In this document: piece by piece, positions 16,436 to 23,713 of the stretch
Position numbering within the stretch: the first letter of the stretch is position 1
Layout: each line of letters opens with the position of its first letter
DNA from: Candidatus Segatella albertsiae
GTDB lineage: Bacteria; Bacteroidota; Bacteroidia; Bacteroidales; Bacteroidaceae
NCBI GenBank assembly: GCA_002451555.1
Contig: DKCU01000047.1
Coordinates: 1-35,188 of the forward strand
Length of the DNA: 35,188 nt
Direction: 5' to 3'
The notes under the pieces: model-generated
The model's database searches: none
What the model saw: only the letters and a program-made list of their open reading frames with translations
Told to the model about the DNA's origin: nothing
Made by a program: the position numbers and the translations under genes

Positions 16436-18187
16436 ATGGAGCAGAATGTGAAAGAATTGCCATACGGTGTGCAGGACTTCCAGACCATTGTAGAGCAGAA
16501 CATATATTATGTCGATAAGACGATGTATATACCAGAGTTGGAGAAGGAGGCTCGTAACCTCTTCTTCATCCGTCCTCGCCGTTTTGGCAAGAGTGTGTTC
16601 CTAGGTATGCTTCATGCTTACTATGATAGTAGTACCAAGGAAAAGTTCCAGGAGTGGTTTGGCGATTTGTGGATAGGCAAACACCCTACGGCTTTGCAAG
16701 GCAAATACCAGGTGTTGCATCTCGATTTCTCGCAGATAGGGGGTGATGTTGAGCACTTGGCGGAAAACTTTGATACCTACTGCGGTGCTATGCTCGACAA
16801 TTATGTAGATGTTTATAGTAGCTCTTATGGCGAAGATTTTGTCAGCAAAGTGCATTCTACTCAGAAGGCAACGAACAAGTTGAACCTCATCAATATTAAG
16901 GCAAAAACGCTGCGAATTAGACAGTATTTCATCATCGACGAATACGATAATTTCACCAATACCGTGCTCAACGAGAAAGGAGAAAAGGTTTATTGGGCAA
17001 TGACGCACGCCGAAGGGTTTTATCGTGATGTTTTCAAAATGTTCAAGGGGAACTTCGAGCGTATTTTTATCACGGGTGTAAGCCCTGTGACACTCGATGA
17101 TTTGACCAGTGGTTTCAATATAGGTTGGCATATCTCGACCAAGGAGGAGTTCAATCAGATGCTGGGCTTCTCTACAGAAGATGTATATGATATGTTCAGC
17201 TATTACAAGGCAAAGGGAGATATTTCTGCTGATAGAGACATCAATGCCATCGTCAACGAGATGAAGCCTTGGTATGATAACTATTGTTTCTCAGAAGATG
17301 CTTTTTATACTCAAAGTAGGGTGTTCAACTGTGATATGGTCATTTACTATCTTCGTAACTATCTTCGACGTGGTGAAGGACCAGAGGAGATGATAGATCC
17401 TAATACCAAGACGGATTACAACAAGATGAAGAAACTCTTGCAGCTTGACAAACTGGACGGCGACCGCAAAGGAGTGATACGTACCATAGCTGAGAAGGGA
17501 GAAATTGTGGCTTCGTTGTTGGAAACTTTTCCTGCGCATGAAATTACAGACCCAGAGGTGGTTCCAAGTCTGTTGTTCTACTATGGTATGTTGACCATCA
17601 AGGGTACTAGAGGAGCCAAACTTGTTCTTGGAATCCCAAACAATAATGTGCGCAAGCTGTATTATGATTATCTGTTGGAACTGATTGATGCTAGAGCATG
17701 TATCAGTAATAATAAGCTTACTGATTATTATTTCGATATGGCTTATGAGGGCAAGTGGGGTGAAGCCTTGCAATATATGGCAGATGCCTATGAGCAAGTG
17801 TCATCGGTACGTGATAGCATTGAGGGAGAGCGCAATCTGCAAGGTTTCTTTATGGCTTATCTCAATCTGAATGCCTATTACTATAAGGCACCAGAGTTGG
17901 AACTGAACCATGGCTATTGCGATTTCTTCCTTTTGCCTGACCTCACGCATTATGAGACCAAGCACAGCTATATATTAGAGCTGAAGTTGGTGCCAAAGAG
18001 GGAAAAGGGAGAGCCTAAAGAAAAGTATGAAGGACGAATCCAGGAACAGTGGCAACAAGCCGAGAGTCAGATAAATGGCTATGCCAAGGCTCCAAGAGTG
18101 GAAGCTTTGCGACAGGGAACTCAGTTGCATAAGATTATTATGCAGTTTGATGGTTATAAACTATTAAAGATGGATGAGGTGAAATAA
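16436..18187 (+). CDS. AAA-ATPase-like protein with C-terminal PD-(D/E)XK nuclease domain (copy 2)
   Basis: 583 residues, closely similar along its length to the protein at 1148-2902. The variant P-loop RPRRFGKS (46-53), Walker B-like IIDEYD (166-171), and nuclease residues Asp496, Glu515 and Lys517 are all kept, so both copies appear intact. The marked difference is residues about 411-437 (LLELIDARACISNNKLTDYY here), which share little with copy 1. No signal peptide; expected in the cytoplasm. It has its own promoter and a terminator overlapping its stop codon, so it is an independent cassette placed between the susCD operon and the lyase genes. Members of this family are numerous in Bacteroidetes genomes; the function is unknown and the substrate of the nuclease-like domain cannot be inferred. 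Confidence 0.88.
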   Translation: MEQNVKELPYGVQDFQTIVEQNIYYVDKTMYIPELEKEARNLFFIRPRRFGKSVFLGMLHAYYDSSTKEKFQEWFGDLWIGKHPTALQGKYQVLHLDFSQIGGDVEHLAENFDTYCGAMLDNYVDVYSSSYGEDFVSKVHSTQKATNKLNLINIKAKTLRIRQYFIIDEYDNFTNTVLNEKGEKVYWAMTHAEGFYRDVFKMFKGNFERIFITGVSPVTLDDLTSGFNIGWHISTKEEFNQMLGFSTEDVYDMFSYYKAKGDISADRDINAIVNEMKPWYDNYCFSEDAFYTQSRVFNCDMVIYYLRNYLRRGEGPEEMIDPNTKTDYNKMKKLLQLDKLDGDRKGVIRTIAEKGEIVASLLETFPAHEITDPEVVPSLLFYYGMLTIKGTRGAKLVLGIPNNNVRKLYYDYLLELIDARACISNNKLTDYYFDMAYEGKWGEALQYMADAYEQVSSVRDSIEGERNLQGFFMAYLNLNAYYYKAPELELNHGYCDFFLLPDLTHYETKHSYILELKLVPKREKGEPKEKYEGRIQEQWQQAESQINGYAKAPRVEALRQGTQLHKIIMQFDGYKLLKMDEVK

Positions 18188-18211
18188 GGGTGCAGAAATG
18201 CACCCTTTTTT
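18186..18211 (+). terminator. Terminator of the second ATPase/nuclease gene
   Basis: AAGGGTGCA (18186-18194), GAAA tetraloop, TGCACCCTT, then a T-run through 18211. The stem begins inside the TAA stop codon. Confidence 0.88.
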
Positions 18212-18285
18212 ATGTAATAGGGTGTTCTTCTCAAAAATTAAAGTAACTTGTCATATTTTATAGACTGAGCCTCGCTTTTTATGTG

Positions 18286-18293
18286 TAATTTTG
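18286..18293 (+). promoter_or_regulatory. -7 element upstream of the giant PL11 gene
   Basis: TAATTTTG lies 52 bases before the ATG. No TTG is found at the usual -33 distance, which may mean the promoter needs an activator. Confidence 0.55.
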
Positions 18294-18345
18294 CCCCGTA
18301 AACTATAGAATCGAATAAACAAATAAAATAAAACCTAAGATAGAT

Positions 18346-21300
18346 ATGAATAAACGACTACTTACAACTTCAGCTTTGGCTTTGTTGCTAGGTATGGGCG
18401 CTAGTGCCCAACGCTTCACAGACAAGTTGGATCGTGGCTTGGTGGCAGTCAAGACCACAAAGGGTGTCTATTGCTCATGGCGCATTCAAGCCGATGAGTA
18501 TTATGATGTCAAGTATAATCTTTATAGAGATGGCTCCTTGGTCAACTCTGAACCTCTCGATGTGTCTAATTTTACAGATACATCAGGTTCTACTAGTAGT
18601 AAATATACAGTAAAGGCTGTAGTGAATGGCAAGGAACAAGAGGCTTCAAAGGTTGCTTCTGTCTTGACAAATAACTACAAGGAAATCAAGATTCAGTATC
18701 CTTCTCAACTTAAATCCACATACGAGCCTAATGATGCTTGTTGTGCTGACGTAGATGGTGATGGTGAGTTGGAGATTCTCATGAAGTTCAATAACAAGGA
18801 GGAAGGTGCTCAACTTTATCCAAAGAATGGTCCTACCATCAATGGCGTAGAGACCAAGGAGTATTCCATGCTGGCTTGTTTGAAGCAAGATGGTACTGTG
18901 CTCTGGTGGGTAAACTGTGGACCTAACATGGGTGACTTCCAGAATAATGAGCAGAATATTGTAGGCTATGACTGGGATATGGATGGCAAGGCCGAGGTCG
19001 TGATGCGACTGGAGGAAGGCTCTGAGGTACACATGGCAGATGGCACCACCTATATAATTGGTGCCGATGGCAAAAATGGTTCGTCTTGGAAAAACTATCG
19101 TGAGCCAAAAGGCTCAGGCTCTGTAGAATGGTTTACCCACTATGGCAAGGAATTCCTTTGGTATTGCGAGGGTGCAACAGGCAAGCCATACCAGTGTGTA
19201 GATTTTCCTTTGAAGCGCTTTGAAGATGGGGAGACCAGCTTGGAGAAAGCTTGGGGTGATGGTTATGGCCACCGCAGTAGCAAGTATTTCTTTGGTGCTC
19301 CTTATCTCGATGGCAAGCATCCAAGCATCTTCTTGGGACGTGGTATCTATACACGTCATAAGTTTATTGCATACGATGTTGATCCAAAGACTCATGCCTT
19401 GAATGTTCGTTGGAAGTGGACCAATAATCAGGCTGGTTCTCCTTGGTATGGCCAGGGGTATCACAACTATACCATCGCCGATGTCGATTGGGATGGTCGT
19501 GATGAAATCGTATGGGGTAGTATGGTCATCGATGATAATGGAAATGGTCTTTCTACTACAGGGCTCGGTCATGGCGATTCGCAACATGTAAGTGACTTTA
19601 ATCCATACATTCATGGACAGGAAGTGTTTGCTTGTAATGAGGATAGACCAGCTAATAACTATCGTGACGCAACTACAAGCAAGATATATTATCGCAAGAT
19701 AGATGGTAGTGATGCAGGTCGATGCCTGGCAGGAAATTTCTATAATGATATTCCGGGAGCAGTTGGTAATGGTGCCCATGACACTCCTATCTCTTTGATA
19801 ACCAATAATCATACTGATGTTAATACTAGTGGCCTTGGCATGAACTTCCGTATTTATTGGGATGGTGACTTGCAGGAAGAGTGCTTTGACAATACGACAA
19901 TCTCTAAACCAGGGAAGGGAACTCTTGCAACATTCTCTGGTGCTTACTCCAACAATAGTACCAAGGCTACTCCTTGTTATCAAGGTGATGTCTTTGGTGA
20001 TTGGCGTGAGGAAGTTATCGAGCGTACCGACGATAACAATATTCGTATCTATACCACCACCGAGCCAACTCAGTGGCGCAATTACTCTCTGTGGTACGAC
20101 CATCAGTATCGTAATGCAATGGTATGGCAGCCATGTGGTTACAATCAACCACCTCACGTTTCTTATTTCTTAGGTGAGTTGGAAGGTATCACTATTGCTC
20201 CTCCACCATTGACCACAACTGGTCGTGAGGAAATCTCATCTACTATTGGAACGAATTTGAATGGCAAGCATGCTTTGCTGGATGCAACTAGTGATGTTAC
20301 GGTTAGTGTGGCTAATGGTGTCTCTCCTGCCATATTTACCGACAATGCTCCTTCTTGGGTGCAGGGTACTGCTGAGAGCGAGTGCAAGACCAAGAATACA
20401 GAGATAAAGTATGCTTACTATACACATACCTTGACAGGTGGAGCATTTACTGGTAATACTCGTGTGGTAAAGCAGGGCGATGGTACATTGGTCCTTCCTG
20501 ATGTAACTCAGACCTATACTGGTAAGACAGATGTCTGGGCTGGTACATTGCAGTTTGATGGTACGATGGAGAACAGCCCTGTCTGGTTGAATCGTTTTGC
20601 AGAACTCAACTCAAATGGTGGTAACTTCAAGGGCGGTATCAAGGCTGATTATGGTTCTGTCATCCGTCCTGGTGGAAAGGAAGCAGTAGGTTCTCTTGAA
20701 ACCTCTACACTTGCCTTGAACTTTGGTTCGATAGTGGAATTTGATATTGATGCAAATGGCAATTCGGATGTGCTGAAGGCAAAGACATTGAAGTTAGAGA
20801 AGAAGGATTGGGAGAATGGTCCAGAATATCTTGTTCCTCGTTTCAACTTTGTTGCTCCTGCCGATTTAAAGGCTGGTAGCTATAAGATTGCTGAAATTGG
20901 AAATGTGGAAGGTTCTATTGGTGATATTGTATTGACAGGCTTGGATGGGCATAAAGCTTCTCTTTCACTAGTTGATGGCATCTTGACATTGAATATATCT
21001 GATTTGCGTGAGGCAACATCCGTTGTTTGGACAGGTGAGGAAGATAACCAGTGGAATTTAGCAGATAAGTCTAACTTCAAGAATGTTACCAGTGGTTCCG
21101 CAGATGTGTTCGTTTCTGGTGATAATGTAACATTTGGTGATGATGCTAAAAATGGAAATGTAATATTGACAGAAAAAGTATTCCCAGCTTCAGTGACATT
21201 CAACAACAATAGTTTGGAATATACTGTTGAAGGTAAAAAGGCCATTGCCGGAACAAGTAGCATTACAAAGAAAGGAACAGGCAATGTTAATATTAATAAT

Positions 21301-22908
21301 GTAAATACTTTCACGGGTTCTGTAAACATTAATGCAGGTTCGCTTAAAGTTAGCAATTTGGGCGTGGAAGATGGTGTTAATACTGGAGCTTTGGGCTATT
21401 ATACCAATGTCATTACATTGAATGGCGGTACATTGATCCCTACTCAGAATATCACAACCTCACATCCTATCGCTCTTGGTAGTAATGGAGGCTTCGTTGA
21501 AATTCCTGCTGGTGTTTCGCTTTCTATCACTAGCGAAATTGCTGGTGCAAGTGGTACGTTGACAAAAAATGGTGCAGGAAACTTGACTTTGCCGTCCACA
21601 GCTAGTTACGGAAAATTAGTTATTAATAATGGTATAGTCTATGGTTCTGAATCTAGTGGTAGCAAGCATGCTTATCCAAAGACGATTGTTTTGAATGGCG
21701 GTACATTGCGAGATGCGGATAACATTTATAGTTACTCTAGCAATTCCGCAAATATAGAAGTACCATCAGGCAAAAAAAGTTCTTGGTATTTAGACTCTCG
21801 CTGTAATTATTCGGGTGCGTTGACTGGTGGTGGTACATTGAATGTATATGCTACAAGTACTCGTGGCTATATCAATGGTAACTGGAGCCAATTCGCTGGT
21901 ACGCTGAATATTTACACAAGTAAAACTGGTTCTTACAATCCTGTTTTCTATTTCAACAATTCAAATGGATTGGCAAAGGCTTCTGTAAATGTTTATGGAA
22001 CACTTGATAATAATGGAAAGAATGTAGCTTTGGGTAATTTGACAGGTTCTGCTACTTTGCTGGGTGCTGGTACTTGGACTATTGGTAGTCTAAATAAAAA
22101 TATTTCTTTCACAGGAAAGATTTCAGGCGGTAAGATTGTAAAGACAGGTACTGGTGCTTGGGTAGTTTCTACTATCCAGAATGAAGTTAAAGGTGCAACA
22201 ACCGTTAATGAAGGTGAATTGAGACTGAAGAGTACTACTACAGATAAGGTATTTGGCTCTTACGATATGGCAGTAGTTGGTACAGGTGTATTGAGTGGCC
22301 GTGGAACTCTTCATAATATAGCGGTTAATTCTGGTGCGACATTGCATCCTGGCTTGGTGTCTAGCTCTACCTTGTTGGGTGCTATCTCTTCGGCAAATGG
22401 CATTTATTGCTATGCTGGTTCTAAACTCCATTTCACCTTATTTGCTAATAAAAATGGTGGAACAGACGTTGATGGTGGTGTAACTCGTACATATATGAAT
22501 GTCGCTAGTACATTGTCGCTTGAAGGTGACTTGGTAATTGATGCAAAATCTGCATATCTAAAGAATGCAAAAGTTGGAGATACCTTTGTCTTATGGATAG
22601 CTAAGAAGTTCGAAGGTACACCTACTACAGTAACATTGCCAACACTTCCTGAAGGCTTGGAATGGGATACTACTGACTTGTATAAGCCAACAGGTGTCTT
22701 GAAAGTTGTTGTTTCGACAGGCATCTCTAACCTCAAGTCTGATGTCACATTCAATGGAATTGTTTATACAACGAATGGTATAAAGATTGGTAATATTGTT
22801 ACAACTCGAGCTAAGGCACAAGCTGATATTAAGGCTTTGGGTGTAATACCAGGTATTTATGTTGTTCGTGGAGCACAAGGTGGTGTTCTCAAGGTAATGG
22901 TAAAATAA
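18346..22908 (+). CDS. PL11-type rhamnogalacturonan lyase fused to autotransporter-type repeats and a type IX-like tail
   Basis: 1520 residues; ordinary PL11 enzymes have about 600-700. The signal peptide ends near GASA/QRF (21-22). Residues 22-615 are the lyase: FTDKLDRGLVAV, DVDGDGELEILMKF (135-148), YDWDMDGKAEVVMR (208-221), RGIYTRHKFIAYDVD (332-346), FRIYWDGDLQEE (501-512), FGDWREEVIE (550-559) and GYNQPPHVSYFLG (598-610). It should cleave the GalA-Rha backbone by beta-elimination. It lacks the NIRAGAHYTQF segment kept in the second PL11 of this locus. Residues about 620-1450 contain at least four autotransporter-associated repeat cores of the form KxGxGxLxL...Y.G...V..G.L, at about 708-737, 973-1003, 1071-1100 and 1264-1297. 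Before the second core stands the WTG...N...N(F/W)...D.V.F element (895-930). The last 65 residues (STGISN...VYTTNGIKIGN...PGIYVVRG...LKVMVK) look like a type IX sorting domain. Probably displayed on the cell surface. Confidence 0.92.
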   Translation: MNKRLLTTSALALLLGMGASAQRFTDKLDRGLVAVKTTKGVYCSWRIQADEYYDVKYNLYRDGSLVNSEPLDVSNFTDTSGSTSSKYTVKAVVNGKEQEASKVASVLTNNYKEIKIQYPSQLKSTYEPNDACCADVDGDGELEILMKFNNKEEGAQLYPKNGPTINGVETKEYSMLACLKQDGTVLWWVNCGPNMGDFQNNEQNIVGYDWDMDGKAEVVMRLEEGSEVHMADGTTYIIGADGKNGSSWKNYREPKGSGSVEWFTHYGKEFLWYCEGATGKPYQCVDFPLKRFEDGETSLEKAWGDGYGHRSSKYFFGAPYLDGKHPSIFLGRGIYTRHKFIAYDVDPKTHALNVRWKWTNNQAGSPWYGQGYHNYTIADVDWDGRDEIVWGSMVIDDNGNGLSTTGLGHGDSQHVSDFNPYIHGQEVFACNEDRPANNYRDATTSKIYYRKIDGSDAGRCLAGNFYNDIPGAVGNGAHDTPISLITNNHTDVNTSGLGMNFRIYWDGDLQEECFDNTTISKPGKGTLATFSGAYSNNSTKATPCYQGDVFGDWREEVIERTDDNNIRIYTTTEPTQWRNYSLWYDHQYRNAMVWQPCGYNQPPHVSYFLGELEGITIAPPPLTTTGREEISSTIGTNLNGKHALLDATSDVTVSVANGVSPAIFTDNAPSWVQGTAESECKTKNTEIKYAYYTHTLTGGAFTGNTRVVKQGDGTLVLPDVTQTYTGKTDVWAGTLQFDGTMENSPVWLNRFAELNSNGGNFKGGIKADYGSVIRPGGKEAVGSLETSTLALNFGSIVEFDIDANGNSDVLKAKTLKLEKKDWENGPEYLVPRFNFVAPADLKAGSYKIAEIGNVEGSIGDIVLTGLDGHKASLSLVDGILTLNISDLREATSVVWTGEEDNQWNLADKSNFKNVTSGSADVFVSGDNVTFGDDAKNGNVILTEKVFPASVTFNNNSLEYTVEGKKAIAGTSSITKKGTGNVNINNVNTFTGSVNINAGSLKVSNLGVEDGVNTGALGYYTNVITLNGGTLIPTQNITTSHPIALGSNGGFVEIPAGVSLSITSEIAGASGTLTKNGAGNLTLPSTASYGKLVINNGIVYGSESSGSKHAYPKTIVLNGGTLRDADNIYSYSSNSANIEVPSGKKSSWYLDSRCNYSGALTGGGTLNVYATSTRGYINGNWSQFAGTLNIYTSKTGSYNPVFYFNNSNGLAKASVNVYGTLDNNGKNVALGNLTGSATLLGAGTWTIGSLNKNISFTGKISGGKIVKTGTGAWVVSTIQNEVKGATTVNEGELRLKSTTTDKVFGSYDMAVVGTGVLSGRGTLHNIAVNSGATLHPGLVSSSTLLGAISSANGIYCYAGSKLHFTLFANKNGGTDVDGGVTRTYMNVASTLSLEGDLVIDAKSAYLKNAKVGDTFVLWIAKKFEGTPTTVTLPTLPEGLEWDTTDLYKPTGVLKVVVSTGISNLKSDVTFNGIVYTTNGIKIGNIVTTRAKAQADIKALGVIPGIYVVRGAQGGVLKVMVK

Positions 22909-22917
22909 TATTGTAAC

Positions 22918-23508
22918 ATGAAAAAAATGCCAAAAATAATGCTTCTCCTATTCGCTACTTTTGTAGCGATAGGAGTTGTGTCTTGTTCAGGAGATTCTCC
23001 TTCTTTGCAGAACTCAAGAGATACTTTCGCACAGACTTTTGAAGGTATGAAAGGTAATTACATTGGGTATTACCAAACGCCTTTTAATACAACTCAAAAC
23101 ATAAAATACTGTATAGATAAGAATGCGAAAGTTTCTTTTACTTCTGTTCCGATGGAGCAAGTTCTTTATAAACTTTGTGGTAATGATTATCAGCAAGTAA
23201 TATTGAATGACGTGGGGCTTTCGTTTACTAGTCCTATTGACAGTGTTGGATATAACTCAGGGTACTTAGCTTTTAAGACGGTAAATGACTTGACTACGAA
23301 TCGTGTAGATTTCTCTTTTACAGATCAAGGTGGGGTGACTCATGAAGGATATATGTTGGTAACGATAAAAGGGCTGTTTAATCCGCTTCATAAGATTATT
23401 GATACTAATTTTATTGTAACAGATTTGATTCTTGACAATACGGATTATACTTCAATTTTATGCCCTATTGAAAATGTTTTCGAAGTTGAGCAAACTAGTG
23501 GCATTTAG
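22918..23508 (+). CDS. Small lipoprotein, DUF4840-like
   Basis: 196 residues with a lipoprotein signal peptide: lipobox VVSC, lipidated Cys23, then SGDSPS. The mature part (FEGMKGNYIGYYQTP, VSFTSVPMEQVLYKLCGN, IKGLFNPLHKI) resembles the DUF4840 family of Bacteroidetes lipoproteins, but this assignment is from memory of the family and is tentative. It starts 9 bases after the stop of the giant PL11 gene and is certainly in the same transcript, followed by a good terminator. Its close coupling suggests a helper of the lyase (surface attachment, glycan binding or folding), but nothing in the sequence shows an enzymatic function. Confidence 0.82.
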   Translation: MKKMPKIMLLLFATFVAIGVVSCSGDSPSLQNSRDTFAQTFEGMKGNYIGYYQTPFNTTQNIKYCIDKNAKVSFTSVPMEQVLYKLCGNDYQQVILNDVGLSFTSPIDSVGYNSGYLAFKTVNDLTTNRVDFSFTDQGGVTHEGYMLVTIKGLFNPLHKIIDTNFIVTDLILDNTDYTSILCPIENVFEVEQTSGI

Positions 23509-23525
23509 TTCGTTAAAAGAAAATG

Positions 23526-23574
23526 AAAAGCGATCCAAGGAGACTCTTGTACCTCTTTCTTGGTTCGCTTTTTT
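23526..23574 (+). terminator. Terminator after the small lipoprotein gene
   Basis: AAAAGCGA-T-CCAAG (23526-23539) pairs with CTTGG-T-TCGCTTTT (23559-23572) with one T.T mismatch. The right arm merges into a T-run. Confidence 0.82.
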
Positions 23575-23684
23575 GTTTGTTAATATTTTTCTTCCCTTCG
23601 CATTATTCTCCAATTTTCCCATTATTCGGATAAAAAATATAGTATTTAGAACAATATTGATAGTTAAACATGGAAGAATCTGTT

Positions 23685-23692
23685 TAATTTTG
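23685..23692 (+). promoter_or_regulatory. -7 element upstream of the second PL11 gene
   Basis: TAATTTTG ends 21 bases before the ATG at 23714. The nearest TTG is about 25 bp upstream, further than usual. The gap 23509-23713 otherwise holds only the terminator. Confidence 0.55.
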
Positions 23693-23713
23693 TCCCATAA
23701 AACCGATAACGTA

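Larger units (their letters stand above)
16351..18187 (+). repeat. Long direct repeat, right copy (ATPase/nuclease gene with upstream region)
   Basis: This stretch is homologous to 1062-2902 in the same orientation. The two copies flank a 13.4-kb segment carrying the regulator, both SusCD pairs and the 666-residue surface protein. Confidence 0.7.

Noticed and set aside
1062..18187. Composite transposon bounded by the two ATPase/nuclease genes
   Set aside because: The proteins have no transposase or integrase motif, and no terminal inverted repeats or target duplications were found at the ends.
19114..20157. 347-codon minus-strand open frame inside the PL11 region
   Set aside because: It is a shadow of the lyase frame, whose catalytic-family motifs are on the + strand.
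23432..23713. Upstream extension of the second PL11 gene by 94 codons
   Set aside because: It overlaps the lipoprotein gene, its terminator and the -7 promoter box; the ATG at 23714 begins a signal peptide.
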